Shown: positions 35,272 to 43,536 of the stretch, one piece after another
Position numbering within the stretch: the first letter of the stretch is position 1
How the letters are laid out: the number at the start of each line of letters is the position of its first letter
Made by a program: the position numbers and the translations under genes
DNA from: Demequina sp. NBRC 110052
GTDB lineage: Bacteria > Actinomycetota > Actinomycetes > Actinomycetales > Demequinaceae
Length of the DNA: 64,000 nucleotides
Assembly: GCF_002090075.1 (NCBI RefSeq)
Contig: NZ_BBRI01000002.1
Coordinates: 1,116,001 to 1,180,000 of the forward strand
Direction of reading: 5' to 3'
The notes under the pieces: model-generated
Told to the model about the DNA's origin: nothing
What the model saw: the letters and a program-made list of their open reading frames with translations, nothing else
Databases searched by the model: none

Positions 35272-36645
35272 TCAGCCATTGCCGAGGGCGACGTCCGTCA
35301 TCTCGTCGCGCGGGACCACCTTGACGCGCTCGCGGCCGGCGGCCTCGCCCAGCGCACGCTCGTGCGCGTCGAGGACCTCCCAGCCGGACCACTCGACGAC
35401 CGGCACGCCGCGGCTCTTGAGCAGGCGCAGCAGGTTGTCGGGACTGAGCTGCTCGGGGCTCGCCTGCGTGCCGGCGTACAGCGCGTCGGCGTCCTCGACG
35501 AGGTTCGCGATCGTCTCCGAGGCGTCGGACTTGGTGTGCCCGATGAGGCCCACGGGGCCGCGCTTGATCCAGCCGGTGGCGTAGAAGCCCGGCACACGCT
35601 CGCCCGACTCGTCGATCACGCGGCCGCCCTCGTTGCGGATGACGCCCTTGCCGTCGTTGAAGGGGACGCCGTCGATCTCGGTGCCCCAGTAGCCGACCGC
35701 CCGGTAGACGGCCTGCACCTCGTAGTCCAGGTACTCGCCGGTGCCCTTCACCGAGCCGTCGCCCTGCAGCGCGGTGCGCTCCATGCGAAGCCCGACGACC
35801 TTGCCGTCCTCGCCCAGGATCTCGACGGGCTCCTGGAGCAGGTGCAGGTGGATGCGACGCGAGGCGCCGGTGGGCTCCCGCAGCGTCCAGTCGGTGAGGG
35901 TCTTGACGACCTGCTTGGTCTGGTGGTGCGACTCGATGGCGGCCATGGAGCCCTCGTCGAAGTCGTAGTCCTCGGGGTAGACGATCACGTCGACGTCCGG
36001 CACCTGGCCGAGCTCGCGGAGCTCGAGCGGCGTGAACTTCACCTGCGCGGGGCCGCGGCGACCGAAGATGTGCACGTCCGTGACGGGCGAGGCCTCGAGG
36101 CCCTCCTGCACGTTGGCCGGAATCTCCGTGCTCAGCAGGTCGGGCACGTGCTTGGCGAGGATGCGCGCGACGTCCAGGCCGACGTTGCCCACGCCGAGCA
36201 CCGCGACCTCCTTGGCGTGCAGCGGCCAGGTGCGGGGCACGTCGGGGTGGCCGTCGTACCAGGACACGAAGTCGGCGGCGCCGTACGAGCCGTCGAGGTC
36301 GATGCCGGGGATGTCGAGATCGGCGTCCTTGAAGGAGCCGGTCGCGAAGATCACGGCGTCGTAGTGCTCGCGCAGGTCCTGCAGCGTGAGGTCGGTCCCG
36401 ACGTTGACGTTGCCGAGGAAGCGGATGTCGCCGCGACCCAGCACGTTCGCGAGCGCGACGATGATCTGCTTGATGCGCGGGTGGTCGGGCGCCACGCCGT
36501 AGCGCACCAGGCCGAAGGGGGCGGGGAGCCGCTCGATGATGTCGATCGAGACGTCGAGGTCGGTCTTGGACAGGATGTCGGCGGCGTAGGTTCCGGCAGG
36601 GCCGGCGCCGACGATGGCCACGCGGAGCGGGCGATTGGCAGTCAC
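35272..36645 (-). CDS. Ferredoxin-NADP+ reductase, FprA/adrenodoxin reductase type
   Basis: FAD- and NADP-binding enzyme exchanging electrons between NADPH and ferredoxin. The product is 457 residues from GTG 36643-36645 after GAGGAAT. It shows the FAD motif VAIVGAGPAGTYAADIL, the family signature PAPFGLVRYGVAPDHP, the NADP site VLGVGNVGLDVARIL, FGRRGPAQVKFTPLELREL, and the C-terminal FAD contact TGWIKRGPVGLIGHTK. Similar to mycobacterial FprA. It could feed the ferredoxin-dependent sulfite reductase encoded 4 kb away, but this is inference. Confidence 0.93.
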   Translation of the reverse strand: MTANRPLRVAIVGAGPAGTYAADILSKTDLDVSIDIIERLPAPFGLVRYGVAPDHPRIKQIIVALANVLGRGDIRFLGNVNVGTDLTLQDLREHYDAVIFATGSFKDADLDIPGIDLDGSYGAADFVSWYDGHPDVPRTWPLHAKEVAVLGVGNVGLDVARILAKHVPDLLSTEIPANVQEGLEASPVTDVHIFGRRGPAQVKFTPLELRELGQVPDVDVIVYPEDYDFDEGSMAAIESHHQTKQVVKTLTDWTLREPTGASRRIHLHLLQEPVEILGEDGKVVGLRMERTALQGDGSVKGTGEYLDYEVQAVYRAVGYWGTEIDGVPFNDGKGVIRNEGGRVIDESGERVPGFYATGWIKRGPVGLIGHTKSDASETIANLVEDADALYAGTQASPEQLSPDNLLRLLKSRGVPVVEWSGWEVLDAHERALGEAAGRERVKVVPRDEMTDVALGNG

Positions 36646-36730
36646 GATGATTCCTCGGGGATGGGCTTGAGCGGCGGGTGGCGGACGCGCTGCTGGATCA
36701 ACGGCGCGCGTTCCGGGCGAACGGCACCAG

Positions 36731-36769
36731 AGTATAGACACAGTTTTCGTGCGCGCTACGTGACGAAAA
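36731..36769 (-). promoter_or_regulatory. Promoter of the ferredoxin reductase gene with an inverted repeat over the -35 region
   Basis: A near-perfect -10, TATACT (minus strand, 36731-36736), has no recognisable -35. Instead an inverted repeat with arms TTTTCGT and ACGAAAA (36763-36769 and 36744-36750, 12 nt apart) covers where the -35 would be. This AT-rich block stands out in its GC-rich surroundings. The arrangement suggests control by a DNA-binding protein, either an activator or a repressor. Confidence 0.5.
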
Positions 36770-36774
36770 TACGC

Positions 36775-37431
36775 CTATCCCCCAGGGGGGATGGGCGGCT
36801 GAGACGCCTCGGCGGCCTCGATGTTGGCATGCCCGGCCAGGATCGCGGTGTACGCCACGGTGCGCCAGGTGAGGTTCTGACCCGCGCCGGCGAGGGCGTT
36901 CACAAGATCGCCGTAGAGCGCGAGCGTCGCGTCGGAATAGGTGCCGAGCTCTCCGCGCAGATACGTCTCGAACGACGTCGACTCGAGGGTGTCCTGTCCC
37001 GTAGTGAGCACACGCATCGCCGCGCCCAGCCGGGGGTAGTCGTGGTGGAACGCGCGCGCCCACGCCACTTGGACCGCGATGATCCGCTCCTGCGCCGCGA
37101 CCCGCTCGTCGTCGAGCCCTGGCAGATGCGGCTCGAGCTCGCGGGCGTACCTCTCCGGCTCCGTCGACTCCATCATGCGCGCGTACTTCTCGGTCAGCAG
37201 ATTGCGACCCGCGGCGTCGGCGTCCGCGAGATCGGCCGCATAAGAGTCGAGCAGCGCCATGGGCCACGTCATGAACTGGCCGAGCCGCTGCACCTCGAAC
37301 TCGGCCGGGTTGTCCTGGCACGAGGCGCGCCCGCCTTCGCCCTGGACCTCCTGGAACTGCCGCCACTCGTGCGCGACGATCTCTCGCGCGCGCTCGAGCC
37401 GCGCGGCGCGCTCCTCGTAGGTCTCTGTCAC
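36775..37431 (-). CDS. DUF4125 family protein
   Basis: A 218-residue soluble protein starting at GTG 37429-37431 (TETYEERAARLERAREIV). Family features are REIVAHEWRQFQEVQ, ASCQDNPAEFEVQRLGQFMTWP and LLTEKYARMMESTEP. Function is unknown. It follows the TPR-DUF4037 gene, and the two families occur side by side in other bacteria as far as I recall, so they probably act together. The ribosome binding site AGGAG lies in the last of three tandem 15-bp repeats. Confidence 0.8.
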   Translation of the reverse strand: MTETYEERAARLERAREIVAHEWRQFQEVQGEGGRASCQDNPAEFEVQRLGQFMTWPMALLDSYAADLADADAAGRNLLTEKYARMMESTEPERYARELEPHLPGLDDERVAAQERIIAVQVAWARAFHHDYPRLGAAMRVLTTGQDTLESTSFETYLRGELGTYSDATLALYGDLVNALAGAGQNLTWRTVAYTAILAGHANIEAAEASQPPIPPGG

Positions 37432-37440
37432 CTCTGCTCC

Positions 37441-37485
37441 TTCACAGTGTTCTCTTTCACAGTGCTCTCTTTCACAGCGCTCGCA
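37441..37485 (-). repeat. Three tandem 15-bp repeats spanning a stop codon and the next ribosome binding site
   Basis: TTCACAGTGTTCTCT, TTCACAGTGCTCTCT and TTCACAGCGCTCGCA follow each other without gaps. On the minus strand the first-read copy contains the stop codon of the DUF4037 gene, and the last-read copy runs into AAGGAG, the ribosome binding site of the DUF4125 gene. Copy-number change would move the ribosome binding site and alter spacing between the two genes. Confidence 0.75.
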
Positions 37486-39436
37486 GCCAGGGGTCTGCGA
37501 TGCGCGCCTGCACCTCGTCGCGGTGCCGCTCGAGGAACGGGTCTGCGGAGTCGGTGAGTCGCTGGGCTCGGAGCTCTGCGGCGACGTCGGCGCACGCGGC
37601 GTCGATCGACTGCTCGAGCGCGGCGCGGGCGGGGGTCGCTCCCGCGCCGCCCTCGCCGAACCCTGGGCCGCCGAGGCATGCCGCCGAGGCGAGGCGCACG
37701 GCATCCGCGAGGTGCCGGTGCACCTCGGGCAGCCGGGAGGCCGGCCTTGCCGCGAGCGCGCGCAGGGCGGCGAACTGCCATTTGTAGTACGGGAGGTAGC
37801 CGACGGCGGCGGGCCGGTTGAGAAGGAACACCACAGATGCGGTCGCCCGCACGAACTCCGCGACGGCGAGCCAAGCCGCCTCGCCGTCCCCGCGCGCGAG
37901 CATCCGCGGCACGTTGTACTGGCCTGCCTGCGCCATCATGCCCAGGCGGCGGCCGATCAGCGCGAGCCGGACGTCCTCGGGCATGCGCCTGAACGAGTTG
38001 CGCACGCCGCTGAAGGCGCCGAGCGGGTCGACGAAGACCTCACCGCCAGTGGCGGTCGCGAGGGTCGCCTCCTCCAGCATGAGCCATTCATGGGGCCGAT
38101 CGGCTGCGGGCGCGCGCTCCAGCCCTGTCAGGGACGAGAAGAACGCCCCGATCTCGAACACCCCCACCCGGCGCTGCGAGCCTTCGGAGCGTCGGGTCGT
38201 CACGCGTGGCCCGACGCCGCGGAACGTCACTGGCAGGGCGTCGTAGTCGGCTTGCAGCTCCTCGCCGATCGCGGCGTGGTCGTCAGCCGTCAGCCACAGG
38301 CAGAAGCCCGGGCCGAAGTCGTGGTCGCGGGAGTGTTCGTCGTCGAAGCCGAGCGCATCGGAGCCGTGCCCCACGAGCCCCACGGCGATGCGTCCGGCCT
38401 GTGCCGGGTACCGCTCGCGCAGCATCGGCCGCCCGTGCGTCTCCCAGTAGGCGCGGGCCAGCTCCATGCCCGACGCGAGACTGACGTCCTCGCGTGGCGT
38501 CGTCCGGTCCACGCCTGGCTTCGGGCGCGCCGCGGGAGTGGTGCGGTGCGTGGGCGCGAGCGCCGGAATGGACCCGCTCGTGGGACGACGCCGGTCGGCG
38601 GCGTCGATCGCGGCGAGAGCCTCCTCGAGGTTGTCGGCGACGATCTCATGCGCCTCGCTGTCCGGGCCGTAGCAGGCGTCCACGATCGCGAGCGCGCGTC
38701 GGTAGAGCTCGACGGCTGCCGTCGCGTCGCCGAGCTCGATGCGCACGGCAGCGAGCGAGGCGAGCGCTCCCGCGTAATGGCCGTCTTCGCGGCGCGTGCG
38801 CTGGAAGATCGCCATCGCCGACCCCGCGTGGGACTGTGCCTGCTCGGGCCGGCCGAGCCGCAGGCTGACCAGGGCGAGGTTGGTGTGCGTGGTCGCGATG
38901 TCGACGTCGGCCCCGGGGTCGACGGAGGAAGCCTCGAGGATCCTGAGCGCTGCGAGCAACTCCGTGCGCGCGGCCGCAGGGTGGCCGGAGTCGCTGTGCA
39001 GCATCGAATGGTTGTTGTGGAGGGCCGCGAGTCGGCGATCGTGCGGGCCCAGGGTGCGCTCGGCGTCGGCCAATGCACGCACGTAGGTCTCGTGCGCTTC
39101 CTCCAGCAGGCCCGCGGCGCGCTGAGCGGTCGCGACGTTCACGAGCGTAGTGGTGTACGCGTCTGACCCGGCGAGGCCCATCCTGTCGGCGAGCGCGAGC
39201 GCCTCCTCGGCGAGCGTCACGGATTGCGCGTGGTCGCCGACCGACCTCAGGTGTCCCATGAGCTCGTTGAGGATCGCGAGCCGCCCCGGCTGGTCCCCGA
39301 GCTCCTCGGATCGCGCGAGCGCCGCCTCCAGGTGTGCGCGCGCACGCTCGGGACCGCCGCCCGCGGCGTGGATCCTGTCCAGCTCGGCGAGCACGGCCGC
39401 GACGTCGATGGCCTCGGAGCCGGAGGAGCGCTCCAT
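37472..39436 (-). CDS. TPR-repeat protein with C-terminal DUF4037 (nucleotidyltransferase-like) domain
   Basis: A 654-residue protein. Residues about 10-285 are tetratricopeptide-like helical repeats (for example AEEALALADRMGLAGS, LHNNHSMLHSDSGHPAAAR, THTNLALVSLRLGRPEQA). The C-terminal half contains a nucleotidyltransferase-like active-site region, GFDDEHSRDHDFGPGF (about 362-377), and DUF4037 features such as VFVDPLGAFSGVRNSFRRMPEDV. No signal peptide. It is paired with the DUF4125 gene 40 bp downstream. The reaction is unknown; the fold suggests transfer of a nucleotide to a protein or small molecule. Confidence 0.8.
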   Translation of the reverse strand: MERSSGSEAIDVAAVLAELDRIHAAGGGPERARAHLEAALARSEELGDQPGRLAILNELMGHLRSVGDHAQSVTLAEEALALADRMGLAGSDAYTTTLVNVATAQRAAGLLEEAHETYVRALADAERTLGPHDRRLAALHNNHSMLHSDSGHPAAARTELLAALRILEASSVDPGADVDIATTHTNLALVSLRLGRPEQAQSHAGSAMAIFQRTRREDGHYAGALASLAAVRIELGDATAAVELYRRALAIVDACYGPDSEAHEIVADNLEEALAAIDAADRRRPTSGSIPALAPTHRTTPAARPKPGVDRTTPREDVSLASGMELARAYWETHGRPMLRERYPAQAGRIAVGLVGHGSDALGFDDEHSRDHDFGPGFCLWLTADDHAAIGEELQADYDALPVTFRGVGPRVTTRRSEGSQRRVGVFEIGAFFSSLTGLERAPAADRPHEWLMLEEATLATATGGEVFVDPLGAFSGVRNSFRRMPEDVRLALIGRRLGMMAQAGQYNVPRMLARGDGEAAWLAVAEFVRATASVVFLLNRPAAVGYLPYYKWQFAALRALAARPASRLPEVHRHLADAVRLASAACLGGPGFGEGGAGATPARAALEQSIDAACADVAAELRAQRLTDSADPFLERHRDEVQARIADPWLRAL

Positions 39437-39592
39437 GGTGTCCCTTCGGATGGCGCGACAGTGCGGGGCCGCGGGGACTCGACCTCCGCCCAGGCTAGCC
39501 CCACCGGGGACACATCAACCGGGCCGGACGGCCTGGTGTGCGACACGAGATGAAGCCTGGGTGAAGGTCGTGCCGACTCGGGGTGAACGCGC

Positions 39593-40663
39593 GTGGCGGC
39601 GTGTCAGCCTGAGGAGGTGGCGAGCGCTCCCACCCGCAGCCCCGGCGCCGCGTCCGATGGGCGACGCCGGCCCCTCGCCGCGCCCACGCTGCTGACGGGC
39701 ACCGAGTACATCGCCGACGCGACCCGGCACATCCACGCGGCGAAGCGGCGGGTGCTGCTCACGACGCTGACGATCGCGGATGACCACCGCACGGACGCGC
39801 TGATCGATGCGCTCATCTGGGCGGCGCGGCGCGGCGTGAAGGTCTCGGTCGCTGCGGACGTCTTCACCTACGCCGACGCGGCCGGCACCTTCCTGCCCAC
39901 GGGCTATCGCGGCGCGCGCTGGCGGGCGGGCAACCGTCTCGCGGGGAAGCTCTCGCGCGAGGGCGTCGCGTTCTCGTGGCTGGGGCGCGAGAAGGGACTG
40001 ATCTGGCGAGGCCGCACTCACACCAAGTTCTGCGTGACCGATGATGTCGCGTATGCGTTCGGCGGAGTGAACCTGGACCACCGGGGAATCGAGAACGCGG
40101 ACTTCATGCTGCGGATCCAGGACGAGCGCGTGGCCGACGATCTCGAGGACGTGTACGGCCGCATCCAGCGCATGAACCTCCACGAGCGGGGTCATCGGTC
40201 GCTCGAGCTGCGGTACGGCAGGGATCGAGTGCTGGTCGACGGCGGCATCCCGGGGGACTCGATCATCTACCGGCGGGCGCTCAAGCACGCGCAGAGGGCG
40301 GACCGGGTGCTGCTCATGTCGCAGTACTGCCCCACGGGCGAGCTGGGACGTACTATCGCCGAGCGCGAGCACGAGCTGTGGTTCAATCCGCCGCGCAATG
40401 CGGGGCCGGCCAACCGGGTGCTGATCGCCTCCTCGATGGCGTGGACGGGCTACCGGACGCAGTACCGCAGTGCGCGCTACCTCCATGCGAAGGCGATCGT
40501 CTTCTTCCGGGGCGGTGCGCCGCGGGCGGCGATCACGGGCTCGCACAACTTCGTGAACGGCGGCGTGCGGCTCGGCACGCGTGAGATCGCGCTCGAGACG
40601 AGGGACCAGCAGACGATCGCCCAGATCCTGCGGTTCCACGAGACCGAGGTCAGGGGCCGATGA
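39593..40663 (+). CDS. Phospholipase D-like protein (one complete HKD motif)
   Basis: A 356-residue protein with two PLD half-domains, as in cardiolipin synthases and related phosphodiesterases. The first motif is complete: HTKFCVTD followed by FGGVNL (about 143-157). The second reads LHAKAIVF with F where the Asp is expected, then TGSHNF (about 297-317), so the second HKD is incomplete. No clear signal peptide. The GTG start at 39593 is uncertain; another GTG overlaps a GAGGAGG further in. Substrate unknown. Confidence 0.75.
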   Translation: MAACQPEEVASAPTRSPGAASDGRRRPLAAPTLLTGTEYIADATRHIHAAKRRVLLTTLTIADDHRTDALIDALIWAARRGVKVSVAADVFTYADAAGTFLPTGYRGARWRAGNRLAGKLSREGVAFSWLGREKGLIWRGRTHTKFCVTDDVAYAFGGVNLDHRGIENADFMLRIQDERVADDLEDVYGRIQRMNLHERGHRSLELRYGRDRVLVDGGIPGDSIIYRRALKHAQRADRVLLMSQYCPTGELGRTIAEREHELWFNPPRNAGPANRVLIASSMAWTGYRTQYRSARYLHAKAIVFFRGGAPRAAITGSHNFVNGGVRLGTREIALETRDQQTIAQILRFHETEVRGR

Positions 40664-40797
40664 CGAGCCCGCCCGACGCTGCGGCGAGCGGCGAGCGGGA
40701 CCTCGCCACACCGTCGAGCCTGCTACAGATACCCCGCCAGGCATCGTTCCTGGTAGGGGGCTGGTCATCCCTTCGTGGATGTGTCACACTCTCAGCC

Positions 40798-40869
40798 ATG
40801 ACGACCACGGCACCCCTCTCGCTGCGCTCCATGCGCGCGATGTGCTGCGTCATGTGTCCGTCGGCCTGA
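40798..40869 (+). CDS. Cysteine-containing leader peptide of the sulfate assimilation operon (23 aa)
   Basis: A short open frame encoding MTTTAPLSLRSMRAMCCVMC-PSA, with three Cys codons (TGC TGC at 40843-40848, TGT at 40855-40857) close to the end. CACACT, a -10-like element, lies seven bases before the ATG, so the peptide is probably the first thing on a leaderless transcript. Cys-rich leaderless peptides upstream of sulfur genes have been described as cysteine-responsive attenuators in mycobacteria. Position (107 bp before the sulfite reductase gene) and content fit this, but translation is not proven. Confidence 0.6.
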   Translation: MTTTAPLSLRSMRAMCCVMCPSA

Positions 40870-40976
40870 GCCGCCCCGGATACCCCACTCGTACCCAGGG
40901 CGCTCGGCTGAACCGGGCGCGACTGAACCACGCCCGCGCAGGCCGAGCTCCCGCTGACAGAAAGCCAGGAGCCACG
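40861..40976 (+). promoter_or_regulatory. Candidate attenuator between the leader peptide and the sulfite reductase gene
   Basis: Segment 40940-40948 can pair in two exclusive ways: TCGGCCT at the leader stop (40861-40867) with AGGCCGA (40940-40946), or GCTCGGC (40902-40908) with GCCGAGC (40942-40948). In addition GCTCC (40947-40951) can pair with GGAGC (40968-40972), which includes the ribosome binding site. A ribosome stalled at the Cys codons would cover the first partner and shift the balance. Direction of control cannot be deduced by eye. Confidence 0.4.
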
Positions 40977-42737
40977 GTGAACCCGGACACCACCACCACC
41001 TCCTCAGAGGCCGACGAGCGCCGTCGCCACCGCGAGGAGGCGCGCCTCATTCGCACCCGCGAGGCGGCCGCGCGCAAGAACACCGCGTCCAAGGACGGCC
41101 AGTGGGCCGCGGGCGACCGCACGCCGCTGAACCCCAACGAGGAGATGAAGTCCACGGGCGATCCGCTCGAGGTGCGCACGCGCATCGAGAACCTGTACTC
41201 CAAGTGGGGCTTCTGGTCCATCCCCCCGGGCGACCTGCGTGGACGCTTCCGCTGGTGGGGCCTGTACACGCAGCGCCGTCCCGGGATCGACGGCGGCAAG
41301 ACCGCGATCCTCGAACCGCACCAGCTCGACGACGAGTACTTCATGCTCCGCATCCGCTCCGACGGTGGGCAGCTGAGCGTGGCGCAGGCCCGCACCATCG
41401 GCGAGATCTCGCGCGACCTGGCACGCGACACCGCCGACGTCTCCGACCGCCAGAACATCCAGCTGCACTGGGTGCGCATCGAGGACGTGCCTGACATCTT
41501 CCGTCGCGTCGAAGAGGTCGGGCTCCTGTGCGCCGAGGCGTGCGGCGACGTGCCGCGCGTCATCCTCGGCTCCCCCGTCGCCGGCGTCGCCAAGGACGAG
41601 CTGATCGACCCCACGCCGCAGATCCGCGACATCATCGACCGCCACATCGGCAGTCCCGAGTTCTCCAACCTGCCGCGCAAGTTCAAGACCGCGTTCACCG
41701 GCCAACCGATCCCCGACATCCTTCACGAGGTGCAGGACATCGCCTTCTGCGCGGTAGAGCACCCCGAGTTGGGCGTCGGCTACGACCTGTGGGTGGGCGG
41801 CGGGCTCTCCGTCAACCCGTTCCTGGGCCAGCGCCTGGGCGTGTTCGTGAAGCCCGAGATCGCGCACGAGGTGTGGGCCGGCGCCGCCGGGATCTTCCGC
41901 GACCACGGCTACCGCCGCCTGCGCACCCGCGCGCGCCTCAAGTTCCTCGTCAAGGCGTGGGGCCCCGAGAAGTTCCTGCAGGTGCTGCAGGACGACTACC
42001 TCGGATACGAGCTCCCCAAGGGCCCGGCGCCGCGCGAGGCGTCCCGCGGCGATCGCGGAGACCACGTAGGCATCCATGAGCAGCAGGACGGCAACTGGTA
42101 CGTGGGCGTCGCCCCCGTCGCGGGTCGCATCTCCGGCGAGAAGCTGCTTGAGATCGCGCGCATCGCCGAGTCCGTCGGCTCCGACCGGATCCGTCTCACG
42201 CCGCTGCAGAAGATCCTCATCCTCGACATCCCCGAGGATCGCGTCAGCGACGTTGTCAACGGGCTGCGCGCGCTCGAGCTCGAATCCCAGCCGGGCGAGT
42301 TCCACCGCAACGTCATCGCGTGCACCGGCATCGAGTACTGCAAGCTCGCGATCGTCGAGACGAAGGCCACCGCGCGCGAGGTCGTGAAGATCCTCGACGA
42401 CAAGTTCCCCACCCTCGACAGCCCCATCACCGTGCACGTCAACGGCTGCCCCAACTCGTGCGCGCGCGTGCAGATCGCGGACATCGGCTTCAAGGGCCAG
42501 CTGGTGCTGGACGACGAGACCGGCGAACAGGTGCCCGGCTTCCAGGTGCACCTGGGCGGCAGGCTGGGCCGCGGGGACGACAACGACTTCGGTCGCAAGA
42601 TCCGCGGACACAAGGTCAAGGCCGACGGCATGCCCGAGTACGTCGCGCGCGTCACCCAGAACTACCTGGACACCCGCGAGGGCGACGAGCCGTTCGCCGA
42701 CTGGGCCTTCCGCGTGGACGAGGAGCTGGTCCGATGA
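40977..42737 (+). CDS. Ferredoxin-dependent sulfite (or nitrite) reductase, siroheme/[4Fe-4S]
   Basis: Six-electron reduction of sulfite to sulfide. The product is 586 residues from GTG 40977-40979 after AGGAG. The siroheme/iron-sulfur ligands are visible as ACTGIEYCKLA (about 448-458) and NGCPNSCAR (about 489-497). Other conserved parts are RWWGLYTQRRPG, DVSDRQNIQLHWVRIED, EACGDVPR and FRDHGYRRLRTRARLKFLVKAWG. The protein resembles mycobacterial NirA, which acts as a sulfite reductase; the cysH-cysD-cysN context makes sulfite the likely substrate. It is coupled to cysH by an ATGA overlap. Confidence 0.93.
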   Translation: MNPDTTTTSSEADERRRHREEARLIRTREAAARKNTASKDGQWAAGDRTPLNPNEEMKSTGDPLEVRTRIENLYSKWGFWSIPPGDLRGRFRWWGLYTQRRPGIDGGKTAILEPHQLDDEYFMLRIRSDGGQLSVAQARTIGEISRDLARDTADVSDRQNIQLHWVRIEDVPDIFRRVEEVGLLCAEACGDVPRVILGSPVAGVAKDELIDPTPQIRDIIDRHIGSPEFSNLPRKFKTAFTGQPIPDILHEVQDIAFCAVEHPELGVGYDLWVGGGLSVNPFLGQRLGVFVKPEIAHEVWAGAAGIFRDHGYRRLRTRARLKFLVKAWGPEKFLQVLQDDYLGYELPKGPAPREASRGDRGDHVGIHEQQDGNWYVGVAPVAGRISGEKLLEIARIAESVGSDRIRLTPLQKILILDIPEDRVSDVVNGLRALELESQPGEFHRNVIACTGIEYCKLAIVETKATAREVVKILDDKFPTLDSPITVHVNGCPNSCARVQIADIGFKGQLVLDDETGEQVPGFQVHLGGRLGRGDDNDFGRKIRGHKVKADGMPEYVARVTQNYLDTREGDEPFADWAFRVDEELVR

Positions 42738-43453
42738 CCGTCGCCTCGCTCACCCTGCTCAACCCCACCGAGTGGAATGCGGGGACCACCGCGGAAGTCA
42801 ATGCGCGGCTCGAGCACGCCTCCGCCGAGCACATCGCCGACTGGGCCGTCGCGACGTTCGGCAAGGACCTCGCCGTAGCAGCGTCGATGCAGGACACGAT
42901 CCTGCCGCACCTGTTCGGCACGCGCCTGAACGGGATCGACGTGGTCTTCCTCGAGACCGGATACCACTTCCCCGAGACCATCGCCACGCGCGACGAGGCG
43001 GCGAGGCGCCTGCCGATCACGATCGTGAACGCGACTCCCGCGCAGACCGTTGCCGAGCAGGACGCGGAGCACGGCGCGAGGCTTCACGACCGCGACCCGA
43101 ACTTGTGCTGCGCGCTGCGCAAGGTCGAGCCCCTGCGCCTTGCACTGCAGGGCTACAGCGCGTGGGTGACGGGCGCGCGCCGCGCTGACGCCGTCACCCG
43201 CTCCGAGCTGCCCGTCGTGAGCTGGGACGCGAAGCACGGCCTGGTGAAAATCAACCCGCTCGCGTTGTGGGATGACGACAAGGTCGAGCAGTACCAGGTG
43301 CAGTACGACCTGCCCCGCAACCCGCTCGTCGCCCAGGGCTACCCGTCTATCGGCTGTGCCCCCTGCACCCGCAAGGTCGCCCCGGGCGAGGACCCGCGCT
43401 CCGGGCGCTGGGCTGGCCAGGACAAGACCGAGTGCGGCATCCACGTGAACTGA
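42734..43453 (+). CDS. cysH: Adenylyl-sulfate (APS) reductase, [4Fe-4S] type
   Basis: Reduces activated sulfate to sulfite. The product is 239 residues. The two Cys pairs that bind the iron-sulfur cluster, NLCCALRKV and GCAPCTRKV, are present, as is the catalytic C-terminal Cys in TECGIHVN, so it should use APS and not PAPS. FLETGYHFPET belongs to the nucleotide-binding loop. There is no APS kinase gene in the operon, consistent with the direct APS route. Confidence 0.95.
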   Translation: MTVASLTLLNPTEWNAGTTAEVNARLEHASAEHIADWAVATFGKDLAVAASMQDTILPHLFGTRLNGIDVVFLETGYHFPETIATRDEAARRLPITIVNATPAQTVAEQDAEHGARLHDRDPNLCCALRKVEPLRLALQGYSAWVTGARRADAVTRSELPVVSWDAKHGLVKINPLALWDDDKVEQYQVQYDLPRNPLVAQGYPSIGCAPCTRKVAPGEDPRSGRWAGQDKTECGIHVN

Positions 43454-43536
43454 CACCGGCGTCGGGCAAATGCCGCCCGCCCCGCCGCGAACCGAACAAC
43501 CGTCCCCGAACCCCCAGCTCGTAAGGCAATCGACTC

